Shown here in pieces: positions 1 to 9,200 of a stretch of DNA of 64,000 bases (the first letter of the stretch is position 1; each line of letters opens with the position of its first letter). The notes under the pieces are model-generated. The model saw only the letters and a program-made list of their open reading frames with translations. It made no database searches and was not told where the DNA came from. A program made the position numbers and the translations under genes. Location: the NCBI RefSeq assembly GCF_016056275.1, contig NZ_JAECZA010000006.1:24701-88700 (forward strand), read 5' to 3'. This DNA comes from Dendronalium phyllosphericum CENA369. Lineage in GTDB: Bacteria > Cyanobacteriota > Cyanobacteriia > Cyanobacteriales > Nostocaceae.

Positions 1-42
1 ATATACTGGCAAAGCATTAGTGTCGCAATCTCCGCATCTACT

Positions 43-1578
43 ATGGGCAAACTTACACTGCCGCAACTAGAACGTCATCTTTTTTCTGCTGCGGATATTC
101 TGCGCGGCAAGATGGACGCTTCGGAGTTTAAAGAATACATCTTCGGGATGCTTTTTTTAAAACGCGCCTCAGATGTGTTTGAGCAGCAGTACGAGCAGGT
201 TTTGCAGCAGAATCTGCAACGGGGACGGACACCAGAAGAGGCAAAAATCAGGGCAGAAAGCCCTATCAGTTACAAAGAAACTTTTTTTGTACCAGAAAAA
301 GCGCGATGGGCATATATTCGTGATGAGCTACATAAAAACGTAGCTGATGGATTAAATAAGGCTTTGGCAGCACTTGAGGAAAGTAACCAAGCATTGACGG
401 GAGTGCTGGGACATATTGACTTTAACCGTCAAGTTGGTAGAAGTCGGATTCCTGATGTCAAGTTGCGCGAACTGATTAAACACTTCAATAAATATCGTTT
501 GCGAAATGAGGATTTTGTATTTCCTGATTTACTGGGTGCGGCTTACGAGTACCTGATTAAAGAATTTGCAGATTCAGCCGGAAAAAAAGGGGGCGAGTTT
601 TATACGCCGCGTGAGGTGGTGCAGCTGATGGTGCGCCTGTTAAAACCCCAACCTGGGATGTCAGTTTACGATCCCTGTTGTGGTTCTGGGGGAATGTTAA
701 TTCAGTCCAAGCAATATGTAGAAGAATGCGGTCGTGATGCCAGAAATTTAGCATTATACGGTCAGGATAATAACGGCGGTGTATGGGCAATTTGCAAAAT
801 TAATATGCTGTTGCACGGCATTAGAGATGCAGATATACACAATGACGATACTCTCTTTAATCCTTTGCATATTGCTGATGGTGAACTGATCCGCTTTGAC
901 AGAGTAATCAGCAATCCGCCGTTTTCGCAAAACTATAGCCGTGAGGGAATGCAATTCCCTGGACGCTTTACACATGGTTATTGTCCTGAAACGGGTAAAA
1001 AAGCAGATTTAATGTTTGCCCAACACATGTTAGCTGTTCTCAAAACTGATGGGATGATGGCGACGGTAATGCCGCATGGGGTATTGTTTCGCGGTGGAGA
1101 AGAAAAGAGAATTCGGGAAAGTTTTATTAAAAATGACCAATTAGAAGCGGTGATAGGTTTACCACCCAATTTGTTTTATGGTACAGGTATCCCCGCCTGT
1201 ATTTTGGTGATGTGTCCACAAGGGGCGAAACCTGTAGAACGCCAGGGAAAAGTTTTGTTTATTAATGCTGATGCTGAATATTATGCAGGTCGCGCTCAAA
1301 ATTATTTGCGTCCTGAGCATATTGAAAAAATTTCCTGGGTGTTTGAAAATTTTGTGTTTTTACCCGGATATTCGGCAGTAGTAACTAAGGAAGAATTAAA
1401 AGACAACGATTACAACTGCAATATCCGCCGCTATGCTGACAATGCACCACCCCCAGAACCGCACGATGTACGGGCGCATTTGTTAGGGGGAATTCCTAAA
1501 GTAGAGGTAGAGGCTAAGTCAAATCTATTAGCCGCGCATGGGTTTGATGCAACTAGGATTTTTGTGGAGCGCAATTAA
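43..1578 (+). CDS. hsdM: Type I restriction-modification DNA methylase, N-terminal part of a split HsdM
   Basis: This is the N6-adenine methyltransferase part of a type I R-M system, which modifies the sites chosen by HsdS. It has an HsdM N-terminal helical domain (about residues 7-135), a SAM-binding motif I (DPCCGSGG, from about residue 210) and the catalytic NPPF (residues 291-294). It starts at the first ATG and ends right after a RIFVERN motif. In full-length HsdM of this subfamily, as I remember it, the chain continues at this point into a long coiled-coil C-terminal region. Here that region is a separate reading frame at 2160, with a Uma2 gene in between. The catalytic core is intact, so methylase activity is possible if the two halves associate. 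Confidence 0.93.
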   Translation: MGKLTLPQLERHLFSAADILRGKMDASEFKEYIFGMLFLKRASDVFEQQYEQVLQQNLQRGRTPEEAKIRAESPISYKETFFVPEKARWAYIRDELHKNVADGLNKALAALEESNQALTGVLGHIDFNRQVGRSRIPDVKLRELIKHFNKYRLRNEDFVFPDLLGAAYEYLIKEFADSAGKKGGEFYTPREVVQLMVRLLKPQPGMSVYDPCCGSGGMLIQSKQYVEECGRDARNLALYGQDNNGGVWAICKINMLLHGIRDADIHNDDTLFNPLHIADGELIRFDRVISNPPFSQNYSREGMQFPGRFTHGYCPETGKKADLMFAQHMLAVLKTDGMMATVMPHGVLFRGGEEKRIRESFIKNDQLEAVIGLPPNLFYGTGIPACILVMCPQGAKPVERQGKVLFINADAEYYAGRAQNYLRPEHIEKISWVFENFVFLPGYSAVVTKEELKDNDYNCNIRRYADNAPPPEPHDVRAHLLGGIPKVEVEAKSNLLAAHGFDATRIFVERN

Positions 1579-1580
1579 TT

Positions 1581-2159
1581 ATGACAGCTTTAACTTTACA
1601 ATTACCTCCTAATCTGCAATTTACTGATGAGGAATTTGCACAAATTGTAGCTGTGAATAAAGAATTACGGCTAGAGTTAACTGCTGAAGGGGAATTAATT
1701 ATCATGGCACCTACTGGTGGAGAAACCGGAAACCGTAATTTTGATTTATTAGGTCAAATATGGTTTTGGAGCAATCAAAATAATTTCGGAAAAGCGTTTG
1801 ATTCTTCTACTGGGTTTAAACTACCAAATGGTGCAACTCGTTCACCTGATGCTTCTTGGGTAAGGATAGAAAGATGGGATGCTCTTACACCAGAACAAAG
1901 AAAGAAGTTTCTTCCTTTGTGTCCTGATTTTGCAGTGGAATTAGTTTCTGAAACTGATGATGTGGAAGATACTAAAGCTAAGATGCAGGAATATTTAGCC
2001 AATGGTTTAAAACTTGGTTGGTTAATTAATCCTAAAGATAAACAAGTAATAATTTATCGTTCTAATCAAGCACCAGAAGTTTTACAAGCTCCTACAAGTT
2101 TATCGGGTGAGGATGTTCTCCCTGGTTTTGTTTTAAATTTACAGCAGATTTTTGCATAG
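1581..2159 (+). CDS. Uma2 family (DUF820) putative endonuclease inserted within hsdM
   Basis: This 192-residue protein has the Uma2/DUF820 pattern, a PD-(D/E)XK-type nuclease fold very common in cyanobacteria. Visible features are the N-terminal LTDEEF-type start, an acidic EGELIIMAPTGGETG strand, SPDASWV carrying the first active-site Asp, and FAVELVSETD with the following helix. The usual role of the family is unknown. It begins 2 nt after the stop of the first hsdM half and its stop codon directly abuts the ATG of the second half. It therefore fills the gap exactly between two pieces of one methylase. It could be an active mobile nuclease gene or simply a cargo gene. Confidence 0.85.
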   Translation: MTALTLQLPPNLQFTDEEFAQIVAVNKELRLELTAEGELIIMAPTGGETGNRNFDLLGQIWFWSNQNNFGKAFDSSTGFKLPNGATRSPDASWVRIERWDALTPEQRKKFLPLCPDFAVELVSETDDVEDTKAKMQEYLANGLKLGWLINPKDKQVIIYRSNQAPEVLQAPTSLSGEDVLPGFVLNLQQIFA

Positions 2160-3269
2160 ATGACTGATTATCTTAATTTTATTTCTACAATTACTGAACG
2201 ATCGCAAATTAAAACTTTTATCGAAGCTGATGCTGGCGTACAGCAACAAGAAGGCAAACTTTATAGTGTGTTTGCTGCTTGGTGGCAAGTACACGCGCCT
2301 AGTTTGAGTGAGTTGCCTAAAACTAAAAAAGTGATGGAACTCCGCGCTGAGTTTTTGAGTTCTTTTGTTGATAGTTTAAAAGCTGTAGGATTACTTGACC
2401 GCTTTAAAGTGGCGGGTGTAGTTGCTAGTTGGTGGAATGAACAGAGGTATGAACTGAGAACTTTATCAGAGTCAGATTTTGGGGGTTTAGTTGATAGTTG
2501 GGTAGATACGATTAAAGATGCTTTAGAACAAGATGAGGATGAGAAGAAAAAGCAGGCAAAATTTGACCCTCTAAATCATAAATTGGTGGGGCGGTTGATG
2601 CCAGATTATTTACAAGATATTGCTGAGGCTGAGGCGAAAATTGCGGAATTGGAACAGCAAAAAGAAGCTTTTGAGCAGGGTGAGGAAGCTGAGAGTGATG
2701 CTGAGGAAGGTGAAGAATCAGAAGCGGTTAATGTTGTCAAGAATTTAGAGACAGACTTAAAGTATATAAAAAATTCGATTAAAGAGCCGAAGAAAGAACT
2801 CAAGGTTCTAAAGAAAGCACCTTTATTAAATAAAGATAAAATTGCGGAACTTGAGGTTTTTATTCAAGAAAATGAAGCCAAAATTGCCGAGATAGAAGCG
2901 CAATTGGAACCCTATAAGGAAATTGTTAAACAGTTGAAGGAAGCGAAGGCAGAGTTAAAGACTTTAAAGAATGAATTGGTGAAGCGTTTGGAAGCTGCGC
3001 GCGTAGTTTTAGCAGTTCCCTGTACGACATATCGCACGACAAAGCGAGTTTTTCCAACTCAGGTGTTAATTCAAGCACCAGATGGAGGTTTAGATAGAGA
3101 TTCTATTGCTATGGCTGACCAGGTGCGGGTATTATCGAAATTTCGTTTGTTGCGTCTGCGGGGAACTATTTCAGATACAGTAATTGCACAACTCAATAAA
3201 GCTTTGTTGATTGCGTTGGATTTACCGGGACAATTTGATGATGAGGACACTCAAGAATTGGGTGGATAA
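2160..3269 (+). CDS. hsdM: C-terminal part of split HsdM (coiled-coil region), 3 prime frameshifted
   Basis: No methylase motif is present. The protein is helical and charged, with two long coiled-coil stretches (about residues 155-215 and 215-280) and an acidic run near residue 180. It contains ASWWNEQRYELRTL and FDPLNHKLVGRLMPDYL, which I recognise as the C-terminal half of long HsdM proteins. Its first residues (DYLNFISTITERSQIK) read as a natural continuation of the RIFVERN end of the first half. The frame ends early at TAA 3267; the expected tail continues in another frame to 3360. It probably supports HsdS/HsdR contacts in the intact enzyme. The ATG here overlaps nothing and directly follows the Uma2 stop. 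Confidence 0.82.
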   Translation: MTDYLNFISTITERSQIKTFIEADAGVQQQEGKLYSVFAAWWQVHAPSLSELPKTKKVMELRAEFLSSFVDSLKAVGLLDRFKVAGVVASWWNEQRYELRTLSESDFGGLVDSWVDTIKDALEQDEDEKKKQAKFDPLNHKLVGRLMPDYLQDIAEAEAKIAELEQQKEAFEQGEEAESDAEEGEESEAVNVVKNLETDLKYIKNSIKEPKKELKVLKKAPLLNKDKIAELEVFIQENEAKIAEIEAQLEPYKEIVKQLKEAKAELKTLKNELVKRLEAARVVLAVPCTTYRTTKRVFPTQVLIQAPDGGLDRDSIAMADQVRVLSKFRLLRLRGTISDTVIAQLNKALLIALDLPGQFDDEDTQELGG

Positions 3270-3360
3270 GTATTGCGTAACGTTGCAGGATATTGAGACA
3301 GAACGGGATGCAGCAGCGAAGAAGTTAAATGAGTTTTTGCAACGGTTGGGGTATATTTAA
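3250..3360 (+). pseudogene. Out-of-frame tail of hsdM
   Basis: Read one frame over from the preceding gene, this stretch encodes a helical tail that includes KNWVDKYCVTLQDIE and KKLNEFLQRLGYI, then TAA at 3358-3360. This is the type of C-terminus expected for HsdM. A one-base gain or two-base loss around 3249-3255 would explain the shift. The product of the upstream frame therefore lacks about 36 residues and ends with an unrelated QELGG tail. Confidence 0.72.
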
Positions 3361-3369
3361 TACTTGAAG

Positions 3370-3446
3370 TAGGGTGTGTTATGCCGAAGGCTAACGCACC
3401 ACTAACAATTTAAGGTGCGTTACGAAGACAGCGATAACGCACCCTA
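3370..3446. repeat. Interspersed inverted repeat (TAGGGTGTGTTA ... TAACGCACCCTA)
   Basis: The ends 3370-3381 and 3435-3446 are complementary except for one position, and inner copies of TAACGCACC and GGTGCGTTA pair as well. This is the hairpin-forming interspersed repeat style seen throughout Nostocales genomes. It sits just behind the hsdM tail, at the left edge of the inserted toxin-antitoxin segment. Confidence 0.75.
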
Positions 3447-3506
3447 CAGTTTAATTTTATTAACTGGGATATGCTTGATATATAGTATTGATAGGATTAA
3501 TAGCTA

Positions 3507-3722
3507 ATGAAAGTCAAAGTAACAGAACAAGGCGTGGTGATTCCTAAAGAGTTTCTAGAGGGAGTTCAAGAGGTAGAAATTCGCAAGGAAAATAATTTAA
3601 TTGTAGTAATCACAACTATTAAAAGCGATCCAATTTTTGAGATGGGAATGAACCCTATATCTTGTGGTGTTACTGATGCTTCTGAACAAACTGATGTTTA
3701 TATTTACGGTTCTGGTGAATGA
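3507..3722 (+). CDS. Putative antitoxin paired with PIN-domain toxin
   Basis: A 71-residue protein whose N-terminus (MKVKVTEQGVVIPKEFLEG) has the swapped-hairpin look of AbrB/MazE-like or related cyanobacterial VapB antitoxins. The C-terminal half is acidic and likely disordered, as expected for a toxin-neutralising tail. Its last codons overlap the start of the PIN gene (ATGA at 3719-3722), the usual coupling of a toxin-antitoxin operon. The role is inferred mainly from position and size. Confidence 0.7.
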   Translation: MKVKVTEQGVVIPKEFLEGVQEVEIRKENNLIVVITTIKSDPIFEMGMNPISCGVTDASEQTDVYIYGSGE

Positions 3723-4126
3723 CTAGTGTTTTTTTAGATACGAGTTATATCATTGCCTTAGAAACATCTGATGATATTAATCACGATGTGACATTAAAAC
3801 ATTGGCAAAGTTTTATTCAGAAATTACCTCGATTGGTAACTACATCTTATGTTTTTGATGAGATAGTTACCTTTTTTAATAGTCGAAATCGTCATGCTAA
3901 AGCTGTTGAAGTTGGTAATCGCTTGCTAAGTAGCCCATCAGTTCAGTTTATTCATGTTGATGAAGTGCTGTTTTTTGAGGCTTGGCGATTATTCCAGCAG
4001 TATGATGATAAGTCTTATTCACTAACTGATTGTGTTTCGTTTGTGGTAATGAAACAGTTGGGAATTTCTACAGCTTTAAGTTTTGACAAGCATTTTGTTC
4101 AGGCTGGTTTTGAAAAGCTACCCTGA
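3719..4126 (+). CDS. PIN-domain ribonuclease toxin, VapC-like
   Basis: A 135-residue PIN-domain protein. The conserved acidic residues are visible: Asp in FLDTSYIIAL near the N-terminus, Asp-Glu in YVFDEIVTFF, Asp in the SLTDCVSF motif, and Asp in ALSFDKHF near the C-terminus. VapC-type PIN proteins cleave RNA, often tRNA or rRNA, when not bound by their antitoxin. Start and upstream stop overlap by 4 nt. The pair lies inside the restriction operon between hsdM and hsdS, with its own repeat-rich left border. Confidence 0.85.
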   Translation: MTSVFLDTSYIIALETSDDINHDVTLKHWQSFIQKLPRLVTTSYVFDEIVTFFNSRNRHAKAVEVGNRLLSSPSVQFIHVDEVLFFEAWRLFQQYDDKSYSLTDCVSFVVMKQLGISTALSFDKHFVQAGFEKLP

Positions 4127-4169
4127 AAGCTGGTTGAGTGAGTTTTTGCAGGGTGTGGGGTATGCGTGA
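4125..4169 (+). pseudogene. Second copy of the hsdM tail, overlapping the hsdS start
   Basis: In the frame ending at TGA 4167-4169 this stretch encodes LSEFLQGVGYA, closely matching the LNEFLQRLGYI end of hsdM at 3328-3360. At the DNA level, GAGTTTTTGCA is identical and GGGGTAT follows at the same distance. The hsdS ATG at 4162 lies inside this copy, as in an original hsdM-hsdS overlap. It looks like the true old end of hsdM, left behind when the toxin-antitoxin segment entered. Confidence 0.6.
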
Positions 4170-5400
4170 GGTTTTGGTTAAGAATGAGGAGTTTAAAGAT
4201 TCGCCTGTTGGGAAGATTCCAAAGGATTGGGAAGTATGTTCCATAGATAATAAACTTCAACAAATTATTGATTATCGAGGTAAAACTCCAGAGAAAACTA
4301 ATTCCGGGATTCCTCTAATTACTGCAAAAAATGTTCGTGATGGATATTTAGATCCAGAACCGCATGAGTATATTGATGAAAAAAATTATGACATCTGGAT
4401 GAGACGCGGACTTCCAAAAGCTGAAGATGTTCTGTTTACAACTGAGGCTCCTTTAGGAAATGTTGCCAGAGTTCCCAGTTATAAAATTGCTTTAGCTCAA
4501 CGTCTTCTTACACTTCGTGCTAATCCTGAAGAACTTGATGATGGTTATTTATTTTGGTTACTAAATTGGTCTGAATCTCGCCGAAGATTAGAACAAAAAT
4601 CAACAGGTTCAACAGTATTAGGAATTAAACAGTCAGTATTTCGCAAAATTTTCTTTCGATTTCCTCCTTTACCTGAACAATCTCGTATTGCTGAAATTTT
4701 GGATGCGGTGGATGAAGCGATCGCACGCACATCTTCCCTTATTATAAAACTTAAGCAAACCAAAGCCGGACTACTGCAAGACTTACTCACACGCGGGTTA
4801 GATGACGATGGCAAATTGAGAGATCCACAGGCGCACCCTGAACAGTTCAAAGATTCGGTGCTAGGACTAATTCCGAAGGATTGGGATTTTTGTACTTTTG
4901 GAGATAAAGTTACTCTTCAGAGAGGTTTTGATATCACAAGCAAAGAAGTTCGACCTGGTATAGTTCCTATTGTTGCCTCATCAGGTATTACAGGTTATCA
5001 CGATACATTTATGGTGGAACCACCTGGAGTAATTACTGGACGTAAAGGGAACTTGGGAGAAGCGTTTTATATAGAAAAACCCTATTGGCCTACTGATACA
5101 ACTCTTTGGGTTAAGGATTTTCATGGGAATAATCCAAAATTTATTTGTATTTTTATTCAATGGATGCGTTTAGAACGCTTAGACTCTGCAACTGCGTGTC
5201 CAACTCTAAATAGAAACTTTGTACATCCCCTTTCCGTTGCTTTTCCACAATTAAAAGAACAGGAGCAAATAGTTAAAATTATCGACAACCAAAATACTCG
5301 CATCCGCACAGAAGAAGCCCACCTTAACAAGCTCAGACTCCAAAAACAAGGACTAATGCAAGACTTATTAACTGGCAAAGTGCGCGTGAAAAATCTCTAG
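4162..5400 (+). CDS. hsdS: Type I restriction-modification specificity subunit HsdS
   Basis: HsdS selects the bipartite target site for the methylase and nuclease subunits. The protein (about 412 residues from the ATG at 4162) has the usual two half-subunits. Each opens with a DSxxGxIPKDW motif and a target recognition domain, then a long helix (LPEQSRIAEILDAVDEAI; LKEQEQIVKIIDNQ) ending in GLLQDLLTRG or GLMQDLLTGK. Both recognition domains look full length. A GTG 24 nt upstream is open, but the ATG fits the family start and overlaps the hsdM tail copy. The gene shows no damage, unlike hsdM. Confidence 0.92.
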   Translation: MREVLVKNEEFKDSPVGKIPKDWEVCSIDNKLQQIIDYRGKTPEKTNSGIPLITAKNVRDGYLDPEPHEYIDEKNYDIWMRRGLPKAEDVLFTTEAPLGNVARVPSYKIALAQRLLTLRANPEELDDGYLFWLLNWSESRRRLEQKSTGSTVLGIKQSVFRKIFFRFPPLPEQSRIAEILDAVDEAIARTSSLIIKLKQTKAGLLQDLLTRGLDDDGKLRDPQAHPEQFKDSVLGLIPKDWDFCTFGDKVTLQRGFDITSKEVRPGIVPIVASSGITGYHDTFMVEPPGVITGRKGNLGEAFYIEKPYWPTDTTLWVKDFHGNNPKFICIFIQWMRLERLDSATACPTLNRNFVHPLSVAFPQLKEQEQIVKIIDNQNTRIRTEEAHLNKLRLQKQGLMQDLLTGKVRVKNL

Positions 5401-5403
5401 ACA

Positions 5404-5592
5404 TCAACTTTTATTAGTAACCTTATAACTAGCAAGTACCTTGGGTTTACGTTCTAAACTTTTATCTCGGTTTTGAAACTCATCTAACATTGGACTATAC
5501 CAAATTTCATGGTCTTCCTTGCCTTGTCGCTCAAAATAACAACCAGCTTCAGTAAGTATCTTTTTCAATTCAGGAGTAAAAGACGCACCCAT
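5404..5592 (-). CDS. HicA-like toxin (divergent C-terminus)
   Basis: A 62-residue protein. The first 35 residues (FTPELKKILTEAGCYFERQGKEDHEIWYSP) match a cyanobacterial HicA-like pattern with the conserved His of the dsRNA-binding-like fold. The C-terminal part does not show the usual GTLRxILKQAG helix and is rich in Lys, so it may have been frameshifted or replaced. It lies 3 nt downstream of a HicB/DUF1902-like gene. It is convergent with hsdS and only 3 nt from the hsdS stop. Confidence 0.6.
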   Translation of the reverse strand: MGASFTPELKKILTEAGCYFERQGKEDHEIWYSPMLDEFQNRDKSLERKPKVLASYKVTNKS

Positions 5593-5595
5593 TTA

Positions 5596-5838
5596 TCAAG
5601 CCACCTGAATTAACTCTTGTCGATGGCTGATTAACTCAAAAGTAATTGAGCCTACATAGTCAGAGGCTATTATTCCATTTATAACAATAAGTTCGGGAAT
5701 CATTACTCGAAGCTTTTGCGTGAGAATTTCCATACTAGAAGCTTCTGTTGCTAAACCTGGCACATCTTCGCTAGTTGCAACCCAAACCTCAGCATCTTTA
5801 TCCCAAAATGCTTGAACTTTAAACGTGATTTGTGTCAT
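5596..5838 (-). CDS. DUF1902 / HicB-like antitoxin
   Basis: About 80 residues with the pattern FKVQAFWDKDAEVWVATSEDVPGLATEASSMEIL, typical of DUF1902 proteins of the HicB-like antitoxin fold (a partial RNase H-like domain). The preferred start is the ATG at 5838; an upstream TTG is also open. The downstream gene is a HicA-like toxin. Regulation is probably by autorepression, as for other HicAB modules, though no DNA-binding domain is evident here. Confidence 0.75.
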   Translation of the reverse strand: MTQITFKVQAFWDKDAEVWVATSEDVPGLATEASSMEILTQKLRVMIPELIVINGIIASDYVGSITFELISHRQELIQVA

Positions 5839-5937
5839 TATCAAGCGTTTTGTCGAATTTGCAATGGTAGTTATATTTTACAGCAGCTTTTACTTGGGTA
5901 GACCACAGGCGTAGCGGGCATAAGCAGATGTAATAAC

Positions 5938-6133
5938 AAATGAGTACCCCGAAATAGCAAATGAGTACTCCGAAATAGCAAATGCGATCGCCGAAATAAC
6001 AAATGAGTACTCCGAAATAGCAAATGAGTACTCCGAAATAGCAAATGAGTACTCCGAAATAGCAAATGAGTACGCCGAAATAACAAATGAGTACGCCGAA
6101 ATAGCAAATGAGTACCCCGAAATAGCAAATGCG
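5938..6133. repeat. 21-bp tandem repeat, nine full units plus a partial
   Basis: The unit reads AAATGAGTACYCCGAAATARC. Nine contiguous 21-bp copies run from 5938 to 6126, followed by a 7-bp partial. One unit carries GCGATCGCC (a HIP1-type octamer) in place of GAGTACTCC. There are no spacers, so it is not a CRISPR array. It fills most of the gap between hicB and hsdR and probably changes copy number by slippage. The open frame across it on the minus strand is a by-product of a period divisible by three. Confidence 0.95.
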
Positions 6134-6225
6134 CTAATATATGTCGAATTTACTGCTTACCCTTCAAATAGTTGAGCTTGGTGCAAAATATATTAGGTGT
6201 GTCCCTTAATGTAAAAACTATCACC

Positions 6226-9200
6226 ATGCCACAAACAACCCCAGAATATATTTATGTAGAAAAACCCATCATTGAACAACTCATCAGCATGGGATGGCAG
6301 TACATAGAAGGCAGTTGGGACAACCCCGCAATTACCGAACGCGAAAACTTTAAGCAAGTTCTACTGACACAACGCCTCAAAGCCGCCATCAAACGCATCA
6401 ACTTAGATGACAACGGCAATCCTTGGCTAGATGATATGCAAGTTCAAGCCGCAGTGAGTCAGCTAGAACGCTTGGGTGCAAACAGATTAATGGAAGCTAA
6501 CCAAGCCGCCACAGAATTACTACTCAAAGGCACTACAGTTTTAGGACAAGACGGGAAACAGCACACTGTTCATTTTATTGAATTTAATCCTGAAAATATT
6601 CACCGCAACAATTTTTTAGCCATCAATCAATACCGAGTAGACCCGCCTTGGGCAACTGGTAATCGGGGGTTTATAGTCCCAGACATGGTACTACTTGTTA
6701 ACGGCATTCCTTTAGTAGTAATTGAATGTAAAAGTCCCAATCTAGATAACCCGATAACTGAAGCAATTCAAGACTTATTGAAATATTCCAACCAACGGGG
6801 TAGCAGTCAACCAGAAGGTGCTGAAAAATTATTCCACTACAATTTGCTGATGATAGCAGCATCGAGAGGACGGGCAACAGCCGGAACCATCGGCGCAAAT
6901 TATGAACATTATGTTGATTGGAAAGATACCATTCCCAGCCCCCAAGCAGAAATTGCCGCACAATTAGGTGCTTCTGAATTGAATTCTCGTCAAAGCCTCA
7001 TCGCCGGGATGTTGAAACTAGCTAATCTTATCGACATCCTGCATAATTTCACTTTATTTAAAACTAGCGGCGGACGCACCATTAAAATAGTCCCCCGTTA
7101 CCAGCAATATCGCGCAGTTTATAAAGCACTGCACCGACTCCAACACAACCAAACCCGCGCCCAACATGGTACAGATGACCAACGCGGTGGCATTATCTGG
7201 CATACCCAAGGTTCAGGTAAAAGCCTGACAATGGTTTACTTAATTCGCAAAATTCGCACTATTCCAGAATTACGCCGCTTTAAAATTGTGGTTGTCACTG
7301 ACCGCAGAGATTTAGAAAAACAACTTGCAGATACCGCCGTCCTCACTGGAGAACCATTACAAAAAGCTAAAAACGTCAAAAAGTTAGAACAATACTTGCA
7401 ACAACCGGGTGCTGGCTTAGTCTTCGGCATGATTCAAAAGTTTAAAGGCGGCGAAGATTCTGAAGAAGCAGAAATTGAACCAATTCCGAAAAACCTCAAT
7501 CCTTCGGAAAATATCCTAGTGCTAATTGATGAAGCACACCGTTCTCACGCCAAAACCCTCCACACCAACTTATTAGAAGCCTTACCTAACTGTGTCCGTA
7601 TTGGCTTTACTGGTACACCCATTGTCAAAGCTGCCAAAAAAACCACGCTGCAAATTTTTGGTTCATTTATTGACGAATACAATATCCGCAAATCTCAAGA
7701 AGATAAAGTTACTTTGCCCATTGTCTACGAAGGATTAGAAGCTAGAGGCACTGTAACCCAAGGTGATGACCTCGACCAACTTTTTGAAATTATCTTTGCT
7801 GATAAAACACCAGAAGAACGAGCGCTAATTAAAGCTAATTACGCTACTAAAACCCAAGTTGGCGAAGCACGGGAACTAATTAAAGCCAAAGCTAAAAGTA
7901 TGCTACGTCATTATATTGAGCGCATTTTAGCAGGAGGTTTTAAGGCCCAAGTAGTCGCCTCTACCCGTCTGGCCGCAGTCCGTTACCAAGAAGCATTTGT
8001 GGAAGCGCAACGAGAAATAGTACAGCAACTAGAACACCGCGCCCCCATTCTGCAAATTCTTGACCCGGAGGTTTTAGAATCGCGTGATGCCGAAACTCGT
8101 TTTTTTGCTCAAGCACTCCCACATCTAGAAACCATCCGCAAGCTAGAATTTGCTACTGTCATCTCTAGTGATAAAGGAGATGACCCTAGCTGGAAAAAGT
8201 GGACAGATAAAAGTCAACAAGAAATTAATATAGAGAAATTTAAAAAGCCTTTAAATCAAGATAGTTTAGCGATTCTAATTGTAAAAAATATGCTATTAAC
8301 GGGTTTTGATGCACCGTTAGAACAAGTTCTATATTTAGACAGGTCACTAAAAGAATATGAATTGCTGCAAGCGATCGCTCGTGTTAACCGAGTCTATAAT
8401 GATAAGAAAACAGAGGGGTTAGTAGTCGATTATTACGGTGTTGATATCGCTACTGCACTCTCAGTTTACGAGAATGTTGATACAGAATTGGCTTGGTTTG
8501 ATATTCGTGCAGAATTGCCAAAATTGCGCGACAGGCATCAGCGAGTGATTGCTCTATTCACTGATAACCACTGCACAATTGATGATGTAGATGCTTGTGT
8601 AGACTTACTCCAAGATGAACGCCTCAGAGTCGAATTTAATGACTGTTTCCAAGATTTTCTCAACACTCTCGATACAATACTGCCACGTTCAGAAGCACGT
8701 CAGCCTTATAATTTTGTTCGAGATGCCAAAAAGCTTGGCTTTATTAAAAAAGCTGTTGCTGACCTCTACAGAGATGAAAAACTTAACATTGTTAGTGCTA
8801 AAGAGAAAGTTAGGGCATTAATAGACCAATATATTGAATCGCAAGGGATTGACCCAAAAGTACCACCAATTGATATCATGTCCTTGGATTTTAAAACCCA
8901 TGTTCAACACCATCGCTCAATTAAAGCACAAGCGGCAGAAATGGAATTCGCTGCTCGTCACCATATCAGCGTAAATTATGAAGAAGACCCAGTTTACTAC
9001 AAAAATTTAAGTGAAAAACTCACAGAAATTCTGGAATCTTTAGCTGATAACTGGGAAGAAAAAGTTGAGGCGTTGCGGAAGTATATAGAACAAATTCAAA
9101 CTGGTAAGACTACAGATGAGACTGGATTAGATCCCAAAACTCAAATGCCATTTCTGAATATTTTAGGTGAATATTCACAAAAACAACTCCCCGAAATTGC

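Noticed and set aside
5871..6128. Minus-strand frame with LFRSTHL heptads
   Set aside because: It is a translation of the 21-bp tandem repeat; the period divisible by three keeps any frame open.
5938..6133. Possible CRISPR array
   Set aside because: Units are contiguous with no unique spacers and no cas genes are nearby.
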